In this document: positions 47,747 through 57,479 of the stretch, piece after piece
Layout of the letters: every line of letters begins with the position of its first letter
How positions within the stretch are numbered: the stretch's first letter is position 1
DNA from: Asaia bogorensis
GTDB lineage: Bacteria > Pseudomonadota > Alphaproteobacteria > Acetobacterales > Acetobacteraceae
Length of the DNA: 64,000 nt
Assembly: GCF_900465345.1 (NCBI RefSeq)
Contig: NZ_UEGO01000011.1
Span: forward strand, 1-64,000
Direction: 5' to 3'
Translations under genes and position numbers: made by a program
Notes under the pieces: generated by a model
Database searches by the model: none
Told to the model about the DNA's origin: nothing
The model's input: only the letters and a program-made list of their open reading frames with translations

Positions 47747-48490
47747 ATGTTCGATTTTAGCTGGTCGGAAATTGCGCTGATCGTTGTCGTGGCGCTGGTT
47801 TTCATCGGCCCCAAGGACATGCCGACCGCCATTCGCGCCGTCAGTCGGGGTATCAAGGCCGTACGTCGTATGGCGTCCGAGTTTCAGGGCCATGTGGATG
47901 AGATGATCCGCGAAGCCGATCTGGGGGAAGCCCGCGACCATCTGCGCGACCTGAAGCGCTTCGACTTCCGGGACCGTATTGCGCGCACGATCGACTCCGA
48001 CAAGACGATCAGCAAGAGCCTCGACTTCACGCCGCCTCCGTCGCTTTCCTCTCCGGCCCACGGAACGGACAACGCGATCCCGGTCACGGGGCCTGGTGTT
48101 ATAGAGACGCCTAATACCCATGCCTACGGGGCCGGTGAGGCCGAGGCCCACAGCCCGGCCAGGCCGGCCGAGGCCTTTGGTCCGACGATCCTGCCCCCGG
48201 CAACGGCGCGTCGCCTCCGGCATGAAGAGACGCTGTGGCATGCCCCGGCCGTCATTCCGCCCCTTCGGGTCATCCATAACGGGCGTCGTGTCGCGCTCGA
48301 TCCGCCACCTGCTGCGCCTGCCTCGGTGCCTCCTGCATCGTCAAAGCCCGGCGATGTGATGAGCGATCATCCCGCTGCCGCGACCCCCGATCTTGCCCAA
48401 GCGCCCTATCCTGCCATGACCCCAGAGGTCTCAACGGCCCCGGCCCCTGCGCCGGGGGTGATCCTGCCTGAATGTCCGACAGCGCCATGA
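47747..48490 (+). CDS. tatB: Sec-independent translocase subunit TatB
   Basis: 247 residues. Membrane helix at the extreme N-terminus (MFDFSWSEIALIVVVALVFIGP) with the FIGPKDMP hinge, an amphipathic helix, and a long Pro/Ala-rich tail (about 100-247). With TatC it forms the receptor for twin-arginine signals such as the amidase at 17055. Start at 47747 matches the family N-terminus. No tatA precedes it, unlike the common tatA-tatB-tatC order; TatA must be encoded elsewhere. Overlaps tatC. Confidence 0.92.
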   Translation: MFDFSWSEIALIVVVALVFIGPKDMPTAIRAVSRGIKAVRRMASEFQGHVDEMIREADLGEARDHLRDLKRFDFRDRIARTIDSDKTISKSLDFTPPPSLSSPAHGTDNAIPVTGPGVIETPNTHAYGAGEAEAHSPARPAEAFGPTILPPATARRLRHEETLWHAPAVIPPLRVIHNGRRVALDPPPAAPASVPPASSKPGDVMSDHPAAATPDLAQAPYPAMTPEVSTAPAPAPGVILPECPTAP

Positions 48491-49266
48491 CGAATAACGA
48501 CTCCCTCGATGACAAGGCCATGCCGCTTCTCGACCACCTGATCGAGTTGCGCAGGCGGCTTATCTGGTCTCTGGTCGCGTTTATCGTCGCCTTCCTGCTC
48601 TGCTATCATTTTTCGGAGCAGATCTATCTGTTTCTTGCCGAGCCTCTGGCGAGGATCATGCGTCAGCAGGGCGAGCAGCCGCATCTGATCTATACGGCGC
48701 TGTCAGAAGCCTTTTTTACCTATGTGCGCGTGGCGGTGTTCGGCGCCGTGTTCCTGTCATTCCCGATTATCGCCATGCAGGCCTGGATCTTTATCGCACC
48801 GGGCCTGTATCGCAACGAGAAGCGGGCTTTTGCGCCCTTCCTGATTGCCACGCCGCTGATGTTCCTGCTTGGCGCGACCATGGCGTATTACTTTATCTTT
48901 CCCATAGCATGGCGCTTCTTCCTGTCGTTCCAGACGGCCCCGGCAGGCTCACAGGGGCTGCATATCGAGTTGCAGGCGAGGGTCTCGGATTATCTTTCTC
49001 TGGTCATGAAGCTGATCCTGGCCTTCGGTGCGGCTTTCGAACTGCCCGTCGTGCTGACGCTGCTGGCACGTGTGGGCATAGTAACCTCCAAGGGCCTGAA
49101 GAAATTCCGTCGCTATGCCATTGTCGGTGCAACGGTCATTGCCGCCATACTGGCCCCGCCCGATGTGATTACCCAGGTGGGCCTCGCCGTGCCGCTGATC
49201 TTTCTGTATGAAATCTCGATCTTTACGGCACGTCTCGTTGAGCCGCGCCCTGCGACGATCGACTGA
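48487..49266 (+). CDS. tatC: Sec-independent translocase subunit TatC
   Basis: 259 residues from ATG 48487, which overlaps the tatB stop by ATGA; an ATG at 48472 is also open. Six membrane helices. Signature segments: PLLDHLIELRRRLIWSL near the N-terminus, FFTYVRVAVFGAVFLSFP, FIAPGLYRNEKRAFAPFL with the conserved Glu, and FGAAFELPVVL. It binds the twin-arginine motif of exported folded proteins. Confidence 0.95.
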   Translation: MTNNDSLDDKAMPLLDHLIELRRRLIWSLVAFIVAFLLCYHFSEQIYLFLAEPLARIMRQQGEQPHLIYTALSEAFFTYVRVAVFGAVFLSFPIIAMQAWIFIAPGLYRNEKRAFAPFLIATPLMFLLGATMAYYFIFPIAWRFFLSFQTAPAGSQGLHIELQARVSDYLSLVMKLILAFGAAFELPVVLTLLARVGIVTSKGLKKFRRYAIVGATVIAAILAPPDVITQVGLAVPLIFLYEISIFTARLVEPRPATID

Positions 49267-49288
49267 AACCTGACAGGACTTTACTGAC

Positions 49289-50551
49289 ATGCATGACTTG
49301 CGCGCCCTTCGCGCCGACCCGGCTGGTTTTGATTCGGCTCTGGCCCGTCGCGGCCTGTCGCCTGTCGCCGGTGATCTGGTGCGACGCGATGAGGAGCGTC
49401 GTGCGGCCCTTCAGGTCCTTCAGGAGCAGCAGGCACAGCGCAAGGTTCTGGCCAGGGAAATCGGTCAGGGCAAGAAAGCCGGTCAGGATACCAGCGCCCT
49501 TGAGCAGAAGGCTGTCGAACTGCGCGATCATATCGCGGCGCTCGAAGCCAGCGCCTCGACAATCGAGAGCGAGATCAGTGCCACGCTGGCCGGTCTGCCC
49601 AACCGTCTCGATGAAACCGTGCCGGAAGGGCGCGATGAGGAGGCCAATCAGGTTGTTCACCAATGGGGCGAGGTGCCTGTCTTTGATTTCGAGCCCAAGC
49701 AGCATTTCGAACTTGGCGAACAGCTGGGGCTGATGGATTTCCCGACAGCCGCCAAGCTTTCAGGGGCCCGTTTCACGGTGCTGCGCGGGGCGCTGGCGCG
49801 GCTGGAGCGCGCGCTCGGGCAGTACATGCTCGATACCCACACGCAGGAATTCGGCTATAGCGAGACCATCGTGCCGCTTCTGGTCAATGATGCGGCCATG
49901 TACGGCACCGACAAGCTGCCCAAATTCGCCGAGGATTCCTTTCAGACCACGGATGGTCGCTGGCTGATCCCGACCGCAGAGGTGCCCCTTACGGCCAGTG
50001 TCGCAGGTGAGATCCTTGAGGCGAAGGCGCTGCCATTGCGTATGACGGCGCTTTCAAGCTGTTTCCGTTCCGAGGCCGGGTCGGCCGGGCGTGACGTGCG
50101 TGGCATGTTGCGGCAGCACCAGTTCAGCAAGGTCGAGCTGGTGTCCGTTACGACGCCTGAGGCCAGCGCTGATGAGCATGAGCGCATGACGCGCTGTGCA
50201 GAAACCATTCTGGAGCGGCTGAATATCCCCTATCGCCGTATGCTGCTCTGCGCCGGAGATACCGGGTTCGGTGCTGCCAAGACATTCGATCTCGAAGGCT
50301 GGTTGCCCGGCCAGAAGGCCTGGCGCGAAATCTCTTCCTGCTCCAACACGCGCGATTTTCAGGCACGCCGCATGAATGCGCGCTACCGCACCGAGAACGG
50401 TCCGGCTTTTGTGAACACCCTCAACGGGTCTGGTCTGGCAGTGGGGCGCACGTTGATTGCCGTCATGGAAAACGGCCAGACGGCCGATGGGGCGATCGAG
50501 ATCCCCGAGGTGTTGCACCCCTATATGGGCGGGATGACCCGCATCGGCTGA
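49289..50551 (+). CDS. serS: Serine-tRNA ligase
   Basis: 420 residues. N-terminal antiparallel coiled coil (about 28-100) that grips tRNA-Ser, then the class II core: [73 protein letters not shown], and [19 protein letters not shown]. 22 bp after tatC and probably the last gene of the argS-serS unit. surE, its usual neighbour, is not here. Confidence 0.97.
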   Translation: MHDLRALRADPAGFDSALARRGLSPVAGDLVRRDEERRAALQVLQEQQAQRKVLAREIGQGKKAGQDTSALEQKAVELRDHIAALEASASTIESEISATLAGLPNRLDETVPEGRDEEANQVVHQWGEVPVFDFEPKQHFELGEQLGLMDFPTAAKLSGARFTVLRGALARLERALGQYMLDTHTQEFGYSETIVPLLVNDAAMYGTDKLPKFAEDSFQTTDGRWLIPTAEVPLTASVAGEILEAKALPLRMTALSSCFRSEAGSAGRDVRGMLRQHQFSKVELVSVTTPEASADEHERMTRCAETILERLNIPYRRMLLCAGDTGFGAAKTFDLEGWLPGQKAWREISSCSNTRDFQARRMNARYRTENGPAFVNTLNGSGLAVGRTLIAVMENGQTADGAIEIPEVLHPYMGGMTRIG

Positions 50552-50697
50552 AGACTGCATTCGATGGGACGCGCATCCGATGGCACGGCAAAGCCAGTCT
50601 GTCGGATCAGGTCGCATCGTCGCCGTGCGGGTGAGCGCCTGCCTGACACGCCCGTAAAAAGGGCGTCGTGACTGACATTGCGAGAAGGAAGACCCTC

Positions 50698-52419
50698 ATG
50701 CGTCTGACCGAACCGACCCTTCATGCCGACAGACTTCTTGTGCTGTTGCGTCAGATCGTCGGCACGCCGCATGTGCTTGTCGCGCCCCATGCGACAGCGC
50801 CCTATACCAAGGGGTTCAGGTTCGGATCGGGCAAGGTGAGGGCGGTCATCCGGCCACGGACGCTGGTGGAATTCTGGCGTGTGGCCGAGCTTTGCGTAGC
50901 GGCTGACCAGATCATGATCGTGCAGGCGGCCAATACCGGGCTGACCGGGGGCTCGACGCCAGACGGCGACGCGTATGATCGCCCCGTCATCCTGATCAAC
51001 ACCCGTCGTCTGCGCGGCATGCATCTGCTTGATGGTGGCCGACAGGTGATCTGCCTGCCCGGCACAACCCTGCACAAGCTCGAAACCACCCTCGCGCGTC
51101 ATGGGCGTGAGCCCCACTCGGTTATTGGCTCATCCTGCATCGGGGCCTCGGTACTGGGGGGGATCAGCAATAATTCAGGGGGCGCGCTGGTGCAGCGCGG
51201 CCCGGCTTATACCGAGATGGCCCTGTATGGTCGCGTCACGGCAGAGGGACAACTCGAGCTCGTCAACCATCTGGGCGTGAAGCTGGATGCTGACCCCATC
51301 AAGGCGCTGGCCCGTCTGGAAAGTGGCGCCTTCACACGCGACGAGATCGAATGGACCGGCCGGAAAGGGCATGATGACGGCTATATCGCGCATGTGCGCG
51401 ATGTGGAGGCCCAGACACCTGCGCGATTCAACCAGGATGAGCGCCGTCTGTTCGAGGCCTCTGGTTGCGCGGGCAAGCTGATCGTCTTTGCTGTGCGCGT
51501 GGACAGCTTTCCGGCCGAGGTCGATTCGCGCGTGTTCTATATCGGCACGAACTGCACCGACAAGCTGGAGGATCTGCGCCGCCATCTGCTGACGGCCTAT
51601 GACACGCTGCCGATCGCCGGTGAGTACATGCACCGCAATGCCTTTCGTATCGCCGAGGCCTATGGGCGCGATACGGTGGCCCTCATACGCTACGCAGGCA
51701 CCAGAAATATTCCGCGTCTCTTTGCGGCCAAGGCCTGGCTGGATGACTGGCTTGGTCAGTGGAAATGGCTGCCTGCGCACCTGACCGACAAGGTCATGCA
51801 GAAGCTGGGGCGTCTGTTACCCCAGCAGATTCCAGAGCGTATGCTCGCCTTCGAGGCGCGATTCGAGCACCATCTCATGCTGCGCGTTTCGGCAGATCTG
51901 GCCCCCAGGGTCGAGGCGCATTTGCGCGATACGTTCGCGACAGAAGGAACAGACTGGTTCGCCTGCACACCCGATGAGGGCAAGCGTGCCTTTCTGCATC
52001 GGTTTGCGGCAGCCGGTGCGGCGCTGCGTTATCGCGCGGTGCATGATCATGAGGTGGGGGAGATTGTTGCCCTTGATGTTGCGCTGCGACGGAACGACAG
52101 GGAATGGTCCGAAACCTTGCCCGTAGCATTCGATGCCCGGATTTTGGAGAAGCTCTATTACGGGCATTTTCTCTGCCACGTGATGCATCAGGATTACGTT
52201 CTGAAGCCGGGGGAGTCAGCGGAAGCGACCGAGCATGAAATGCTCAGGCTGCTGGACCAGAGAGGGGCCCGCTATCCTGCGGAACATAATCTCGGTCATC
52301 TCTATGAGGGCGATGACGCCCTGTTTGCCCATTACCGGGATCTGGACCCTTGTAACTGTCTCAATCCCGGTATTGGAAGGTCGACAAAGAAGCGAAACTG
52401 GAAAGCAGAAAGTATCTGA
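50698..52419 (+). CDS. dld: Quinone-dependent D-lactate dehydrogenase
   Basis: 573 residues, like E. coli Dld. Peripheral inner-membrane flavoenzyme oxidising D-lactate to pyruvate and reducing ubiquinone. The FAD domain shows VQAANTGLTGGSTPDGD, VIGSSCIGASVLGGISNNSGG, and the long C-terminal part is the substrate and membrane-binding region (HFLCHVMHQDYVLKPG, EHNLGHLYEGDDALFAHYRDLDPCNCLNPG). The start at 50698 is chosen because GAGAAGGAAG precedes it; an in-frame GTG at 50668 is less likely. Lactate oxidation fits an acetic acid bacterium. Confidence 0.95.
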   Translation: MRLTEPTLHADRLLVLLRQIVGTPHVLVAPHATAPYTKGFRFGSGKVRAVIRPRTLVEFWRVAELCVAADQIMIVQAANTGLTGGSTPDGDAYDRPVILINTRRLRGMHLLDGGRQVICLPGTTLHKLETTLARHGREPHSVIGSSCIGASVLGGISNNSGGALVQRGPAYTEMALYGRVTAEGQLELVNHLGVKLDADPIKALARLESGAFTRDEIEWTGRKGHDDGYIAHVRDVEAQTPARFNQDERRLFEASGCAGKLIVFAVRVDSFPAEVDSRVFYIGTNCTDKLEDLRRHLLTAYDTLPIAGEYMHRNAFRIAEAYGRDTVALIRYAGTRNIPRLFAAKAWLDDWLGQWKWLPAHLTDKVMQKLGRLLPQQIPERMLAFEARFEHHLMLRVSADLAPRVEAHLRDTFATEGTDWFACTPDEGKRAFLHRFAAAGAALRYRAVHDHEVGEIVALDVALRRNDREWSETLPVAFDARILEKLYYGHFLCHVMHQDYVLKPGESAEATEHEMLRLLDQRGARYPAEHNLGHLYEGDDALFAHYRDLDPCNCLNPGIGRSTKKRNWKAESI

Positions 52420-52435
52420 GGAGAGTAGAACGGGT

Positions 52436-52476
52436 GGCCCTGCGCAAGACCTGTCAAAGCAAGGTGGCGTAGGGCC
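52436..52476 (+). terminator. Terminator-like hairpin after dld
   Basis: GGCCCTGCGC (52436-52445) and GCGTAGGGCC (52467-52476) pair over 10 bp with one G-T, around a 21-base loop, 17 bp after the dld stop. No T run follows, so it may be only a stabilising or Rho-assisted end. Confidence 0.42.
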
Positions 52477-52506
52477 GAGGCGCACCTTTACGGTGGGCCA
52501 ACCCCT

Positions 52507-52761
52507 TTATATTTGGCATCTGCAGAGAAAGCCCTGATCGAGATCATAGTTTTCGACGAAAATGTGCTTACGGAAAAACCAGACGACATATCTGTATTCC
52601 TTCTTCACATGGCGCACGATGCGCACTATTTTGCGTTGGCCGAGTTTTACTTCAATCAACCGGAGTAATTTCCGGAGAATTACTTGAAGCAACCTCGGTT
52701 GCCGCAAAGAAACGCTAGCGCGGTTTTTGTGAAGAATGGAAGAACTTTTTGCGTCGACCAC
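52507..52761 (-). CDS. Possible small basic protein in a low-G+C spacer
   Basis: 84 codons as drawn, or about 49 from an internal TTG. The C-terminal part is convincingly protein-like (RIVRHVKKEYRYVVWFFRKHIF, then VENYDLDQGFL) and strongly basic with aromatic residues; the first 30 residues are doubtful. G+C over 52561-52740 is about 45% by my count, against about 60% around it. It overlaps a dyad at 52664-52684. No family recognised. It may be a real small gene, a gene remnant, or chance. The rest of the 646-bp spacer between dld and the helicase, in particular 52762-53065, shows nothing I can name. Confidence 0.35.
   Translation of the reverse strand: MVDAKSSSILHKNRASVSLRQPRLLQVILRKLLRLIEVKLGQRKIVRIVRHVKKEYRYVVWFFRKHIFVENYDLDQGFLCRCQI
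52664..52684. repeat. Inverted repeat in the low-G+C spacer
   Basis: AGTAATT (52664-52670) and AATTACT (52678-52684) flank TCCGGAG. Seven-base perfect arms with a 7-base centre; a hairpin or an operator within or before the possible small gene. Confidence 0.45.
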
Positions 52762-53065
52762 GCGAAAAAACCATGTGTCGCGCCAGGAACCGAGGCGATG
52801 ATCTGGATAAGTCTATGTTTTGACTGGATTTTCTTGCTCATAGCGAGGCTGGGCGACTCGTCAAATCTGGCCCATTACAGCGCCCGCCCAGCCGTTTCGC
52901 ATGGTGCTGACGCCAGCTCGGCAGAGATGCAGGCACCAGCGACAGGGAGGGGACGCGCACACGCGATCTTACGCAGCCATCCTACCACGCCCCTCTTCCG
53001 GGCATGCTTTGCCACCCTGCCGGGGCGCAGCGAGACGACACGGGATAAAAAGCGATTGCGGCGTG

Positions 53066-55615
53066 TCATCCGCGGCCGCGACCACCCTTGCCGCCCTTGC
53101 GTGGGCCGCCCGCTCCCTTGAAACGCTTGCCGGAGGGCGATCCACCGGGGGAGCGCTCACCCGATTCGCTTCTGCCGCCATCGCGCCCGGCGCCGTCACG
53201 ACGCGCATCGCTTCTGGATGACGGGGGGCGGCCGGGGCCGGAATAGCCTCCGCCGGACCGGTCACCCAATCCTTTCCCGCCGCCGCGCCTGCCGGGCATG
53301 GCGCGTTTCTGGTGTTCGCGCTCGCGGCTTTGCTGGCGAAGCACCGCCTCGATCCAGTCATTCAGCGCCGTCGTGTTGTCCTCGGCTGCCTGCTTGTCGG
53401 TATAGGCATCGGCAAAGCGCAGCGAGAGCCAGCGCCACGCCACGAGGCGCTTATGCCGTTTCTCGGCGCGCTCGAGTTCCTCGCGCCCGGCCTGTGAGGG
53501 CTGGACCAGACGCCCTGTGCCGGGGGGCGGCACCCGCCGACCCGCCGCATGATCGCTGGCCCAGCCGACCAGTCGCGAAATGCCATTATCGCGCTCATCG
53601 ATGGGGCACATGGCGTAGACCCAGCGCTGCGTGAGGGAGAGCCCCTCCACACCTTCCAGGGCTGAGGCAATCTCGAAGGCCTGATCCATATCGGCCAGAC
53701 GGTAATTCGGGTCATCGGCGCGCAGCACGGCGCGCTTGATGCGCACCAGCACACCGTAAAGGCTGTCGGTCTCGATTTCCTCAGCCACAGCGCGCACGAT
53801 ATCGGCATCCGGCTGCACGAGGGGGCGCAGTTCCGTGATGGGCTCGGGCGGTGCGGCAAGCATCTTGCGGATATGGGCCGGTGTGCCGGCCTCGCCCAGC
53901 ACGGCGACGACGCCGTTTTCGTGATGGCCGTAGCGCCCGGCGCGACCGCCAATCTGCTTGATTTCCTGAGCGGTCAGGTCTCGCGTCTGCTTGCCGTCAT
54001 ATTTGCGCAGCGCACTGAACACCACGCGCTTGATGGACAGGTTGAGTCCCATGCCAATGGCATCGGTTGCGACAAGGATTTCGGCCTCGCCATTATTGAA
54101 GCGCGCGGCTTCGGCACGACGCACCTCAGGGCTGAGCGCGCCATAGACTACGGCCACACGCTTGCCGAGCGTCAGAAGCTCGGCGCGCAGATCCAGCACC
54201 TCGCGTCGTGAGAAGGCAATGAGCGCGTCACCCGCCTCCAGATCGCGCAGGCGCAAAGGTGCGCTGGCGGCGCGGAGCGGCGATTTACGCTCAAGGCTGA
54301 TTTCATCCAGCGGATCATCGCAAAGCTCGGCAATACGCCTGATGAGGGGGATGCAATCGGGGGCGCCCAGAATATACAGATGACGCGCCGGTACACCCAT
54401 GATGGCAGCCGTCCAGGCCGCGCCGCGATCGGGGTCCATCAGCATTTGCGCTTCATCGATCAGCGCGACATCGACCGGGTTGTGAAAGGGGCACATCTCG
54501 ACTGTTGCGGCCAGATGGCGGGCACCGGGGAAATCGATGCGCTCTTCACCCGTGGCGAGCGAAGCCGGAACTCCGCGGGACAACAGGGACTCGCGAAACT
54601 CATGGGCCAGAAGGCGCAGAGGGGCGAGGGCGAGGCCACTCTCGGCATTGGCCAGCGCATTGAGCGCGGTGTAGGATTTGCCTGAATTGGTCGGGCCGGT
54701 CACCAGCGTGATACGGCGCTTGAGCGAGCGTGCCGTGCGAAAATGCGCGACATAGCGATCAAGCGCGGCCACACGGGCGATGACAGCATTGCCGACCTTG
54801 CGTCCGGCGAGTGCTGGCGTGCCTTTCTCGCCTCCGCGCCATTCCGCCAGCTGCGAACGCAGGCGCTTGAGGATTTCGGGATCGAACTCGAATTTTTCAG
54901 TGCCGTCGGGCTGCGGGGTACGGCGTGTGACGGGCAGGCGGTTTTCGGCAATCCAGCGCAGCGCCTCGCGCGGGGTGCAATGCAGGATGGCGGGCACCTG
55001 ATCGAACCCGACGAGGCTTTCTTCCCATGCCTTGAGGCGCTCGTTTTCCCGCTTGCGCCGGGCCTCGGCACGCGCCTCAATCCGCTCTTCCTCTTCGCGT
55101 CGCGCCTTTTCACTCGCGATCAGCTCGGCCTCGAAGCCGGTATCCTCCACTCCGAAGGCCGCGGCGATGATCTGCGCCAGCCGATCGATCTGTCCGCCCG
55201 AGAGGAAGGTACCCGCATCGGTCAGGTCGGCCTGCACCGCTTCAAGCACATCGCGCGGCGTATGCCCCATATCGCGAAAACGTGCGGCCAGCGTATCTGC
55301 CAGCGTGGCACGGAGCAGCTCTGGCGTAGCCCGCGGGTCGTGCACGCGACTCACTGCATCGAGCATGTCTGCCTTGCTGATCCAGAGCTCGCCCGCGCGG
55401 CGGGTGAGGTTCATCAGCTGTGCGGCCCAGTCCTTGCGGCGCACATCGCATATCAGGCGCTCATATTCGGAGGCGAGGATGGTGTTCGTCCCCGGCACGA
55501 GGCTTCGTGCGATCAGTTTGAGCAGGCGCGGCTCTTCCTTGGGGGAGGGCGAGAGGCCGGTTTCCTCGATCGCAACAGAGAGCGCGTGATCGGCGGGGGA
55601 GAGTGCTGAGTCCAT
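53066..55615 (-). CDS. SUV3-like superfamily 2 RNA/DNA helicase
   Basis: 849 residues. A helical N-terminal region with a charged coiled coil (about 170-200; EKARREEEERIEARAEARRKREN) precedes the helicase core: Walker A GPTNSGKS (about residue 305), DEAQ box LIDEAQMLMD (about 388), LATDAIGMGLNLSIKRVVF and QIGGRAGRYG (motifs V and VI). The C-terminal 90 residues are Arg/Gly/Ser rich and suit RNA binding. The architecture resembles mitochondrial SUV3, which works with RNA-decay nucleases. Lies alone between the low-G+C spacer and the divergent S10 peptidase. Confidence 0.88.
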   Translation of the reverse strand: MDSALSPADHALSVAIEETGLSPSPKEEPRLLKLIARSLVPGTNTILASEYERLICDVRRKDWAAQLMNLTRRAGELWISKADMLDAVSRVHDPRATPELLRATLADTLAARFRDMGHTPRDVLEAVQADLTDAGTFLSGGQIDRLAQIIAAAFGVEDTGFEAELIASEKARREEEERIEARAEARRKRENERLKAWEESLVGFDQVPAILHCTPREALRWIAENRLPVTRRTPQPDGTEKFEFDPEILKRLRSQLAEWRGGEKGTPALAGRKVGNAVIARVAALDRYVAHFRTARSLKRRITLVTGPTNSGKSYTALNALANAESGLALAPLRLLAHEFRESLLSRGVPASLATGEERIDFPGARHLAATVEMCPFHNPVDVALIDEAQMLMDPDRGAAWTAAIMGVPARHLYILGAPDCIPLIRRIAELCDDPLDEISLERKSPLRAASAPLRLRDLEAGDALIAFSRREVLDLRAELLTLGKRVAVVYGALSPEVRRAEAARFNNGEAEILVATDAIGMGLNLSIKRVVFSALRKYDGKQTRDLTAQEIKQIGGRAGRYGHHENGVVAVLGEAGTPAHIRKMLAAPPEPITELRPLVQPDADIVRAVAEEIETDSLYGVLVRIKRAVLRADDPNYRLADMDQAFEIASALEGVEGLSLTQRWVYAMCPIDERDNGISRLVGWASDHAAGRRVPPPGTGRLVQPSQAGREELERAEKRHKRLVAWRWLSLRFADAYTDKQAAEDNTTALNDWIEAVLRQQSREREHQKRAMPGRRGGGKGLGDRSGGGYSGPGRPPSSRSDARRDGAGRDGGRSESGERSPGGSPSGKRFKGAGGPRKGGKGGRGRG

Positions 55616-55702
55616 GAATCCGTTTGTGCGTTATGACACGGTTTGCTGCAACGGGAGACTTGCGGCCATGGGCGTTTCGCTTTCCTATACGCAACCGGAA
55701 CG

Positions 55703-55724
55703 ATACGCCGCGGCGTATTTTTTT
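55703..55724 (+). terminator. Terminator-like palindrome before the S10 peptidase gene
   Basis: The perfect palindrome ATACGCCGCGGCGTAT (55703-55718) runs into seven T (55718-55724), 25 bp before the GTG start of the peptidase gene. The hairpin would have a 6-bp stem with loop CGCG. It lies in a divergent spacer with no gene ending on the plus strand, so it may be a premature terminator or an operator. Confidence 0.55.
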
Positions 55725-55748
55725 GAGACGTGACACAAGGAGAACCCG

Positions 55749-57410
55749 GTGCGGTTCAAGCAAGCTCCGAAAATTTCTGCCCTTTTCGCTCTGACGGCTT
55801 TGATGGGCGGCACGGCCCTCGCAGCGCCGGACATGCCGCCGCCGCATGTGGGCCCGCCACCCCCGCCGCCCGGCCCCGATGGTGGCCCCGGCGAGGTGCA
55901 TGGTCCTGCCTTTCTGATGAAGCCACAGCATGTTCTGAGCGATGGCAGCGTGACCATTCGCGGGCAGGCTGTTCCCTATCAGGCAGAGTCTGGCACGCTC
56001 ATCGTTCATCCTGAGGGCTGGGACGATGCCAATCCCGATCCGAAAGCCCCGCAGGCTGTCGCCTCCATTTTCTACGTCGCCTATTTCAAGAAGGGCGCAC
56101 ATCCGGAAAACCGTCCCATCACCTTCGTCTATAATGGTGGGCCGGGGTCTGCGACGGTCTGGCTGCATATGGGGGCACTTGGCCCTAAGCGTGTTGTCAC
56201 ATCGGATGACGTCCACACCCCTGCTGCGCCCTATAAGCTGGTGGATAACGACGACTCACTTCTGGATTCGACGGATCTCGTCTTTATCGATGCACCGGGC
56301 ACGGGTTTTGGCCGCGTGATCGGCAAGGATCGTGACAAGGCCTTTTACGGCACTGACCCCGATGCTGCTGCGTTCACCGATTTCATCGCGCAGTTTCTGG
56401 CGCGTCACGGGCGCTACAACTCACCCAAATACCTGTTTGGCGAAAGCTATGGCACGACGCGTTCCGCCATCATCGCCAATGCCCTGGCCAATGAGAAAGG
56501 GATCGACCTCAATGGTGTAATCCTGCTTTCCCAGATCCTGAATTACGGCAATTCCATCGATCGTGCGCAGGGTAACCCGAGCAACGACCAGCCTTATGTG
56601 CTGGGCCTGCCGAGCTTTGCCGCGACAGCCTGGTATCATCACAAGCTGCCCGACCAGCCTGCCGATCTGAAGGCGTTTCTGGCCGAGGTCGAGCATTTTG
56701 CGCTCACCGACTACACCTCTGCCCTGCAGGATGGCACCGGCATCAGCGATGAGAAGCTCAAGGCCACGGCCGAAAAGCTGCATCGCTATACGGGCCTGCC
56801 GGTCGATTATCTGATCAAGGCCGATCTGCGCGTGAATGGCGGCGAGTTTGCCAAGACGCTGCTGGGTGATGAGGGGCAGGATACGGGTCGCCTCGATAGC
56901 CGCTTTTCGGGCCCGAGCCTCGACCCGCTGGCCCAGCGCCCGGCCTATGATCCGCAATCGGCCGCCATGGAATCGGCCTATGTGGCGGCGTTCAACGATT
57001 ACGCACGCAAGACGCTGCATTACGGGGCCGATCCGTCCTTCGGCGATGGGTATATGGAATATCGCGTCAGCGCCCATAGCATCGGCAAGTGGAGCTTCAC
57101 CCATAAGCAGCCCGATCAGCGCGGTCCGGCCCGTGGCGAGCCCAATGTGCTGCCGGATCTGGCGATGGCGATGAAAACAAACCCCTCGCTACAGGTCATG
57201 CTCAATCAGGGTTATTACGATCTCGGCACGCCCTATTTCGAGGGTGTGTATGAAATGCGCCATCTGCCGATCCCGCGCGCGCTCGCGAAAAACATCGAGA
57301 TCAAGCAATATGCGTCGGGTCATATGGTCTATGCCCATCTGCCCGCGTTGAAGGAAATGCACGATAACGTTTCGCAGTTTATTGCAAGGACGCATCCGAA
57401 ATCGTCGTAA
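55749..57410 (+). CDS. Secreted S10-family serine carboxypeptidase-like protein
   Basis: 553 residues from a GTG preceded by AAGGAGAACCCG. Signal peptide to about residue 26 (ALA/APD), followed by a Pro/Gly-rich linker (PPPPHVGPPPPPPG). The catalytic domain has the oxyanion motif VYNGGPGSAT, DSTDLVFIDAPGTGFG, the nucleophile in GESYGT (Ser233) and a C-terminal HMVY His region (ASGHMVY). Predicted periplasmic or extracellular peptidase releasing C-terminal residues; substrate unknown. A terminator-like palindrome lies in its leader. Confidence 0.9.
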   Translation: MRFKQAPKISALFALTALMGGTALAAPDMPPPHVGPPPPPPGPDGGPGEVHGPAFLMKPQHVLSDGSVTIRGQAVPYQAESGTLIVHPEGWDDANPDPKAPQAVASIFYVAYFKKGAHPENRPITFVYNGGPGSATVWLHMGALGPKRVVTSDDVHTPAAPYKLVDNDDSLLDSTDLVFIDAPGTGFGRVIGKDRDKAFYGTDPDAAAFTDFIAQFLARHGRYNSPKYLFGESYGTTRSAIIANALANEKGIDLNGVILLSQILNYGNSIDRAQGNPSNDQPYVLGLPSFAATAWYHHKLPDQPADLKAFLAEVEHFALTDYTSALQDGTGISDEKLKATAEKLHRYTGLPVDYLIKADLRVNGGEFAKTLLGDEGQDTGRLDSRFSGPSLDPLAQRPAYDPQSAAMESAYVAAFNDYARKTLHYGADPSFGDGYMEYRVSAHSIGKWSFTHKQPDQRGPARGEPNVLPDLAMAMKTNPSLQVMLNQGYYDLGTPYFEGVYEMRHLPIPRALAKNIEIKQYASGHMVYAHLPALKEMHDNVSQFIARTHPKSS

Positions 57411-57479
57411 TAATTTAGAACAGGCGCGGCTGTGGGGTTTCCAAACGGCGGAAGGATGATCTAGAAATTTCGCCACTTT

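Noticed and set aside
52684-53121. Plus-strand frame running from the low-G+C pocket into the helicase tail
   Set aside because: Second half overlaps the helicase C-terminus antisense and the join crosses a composition change; not protein-like.
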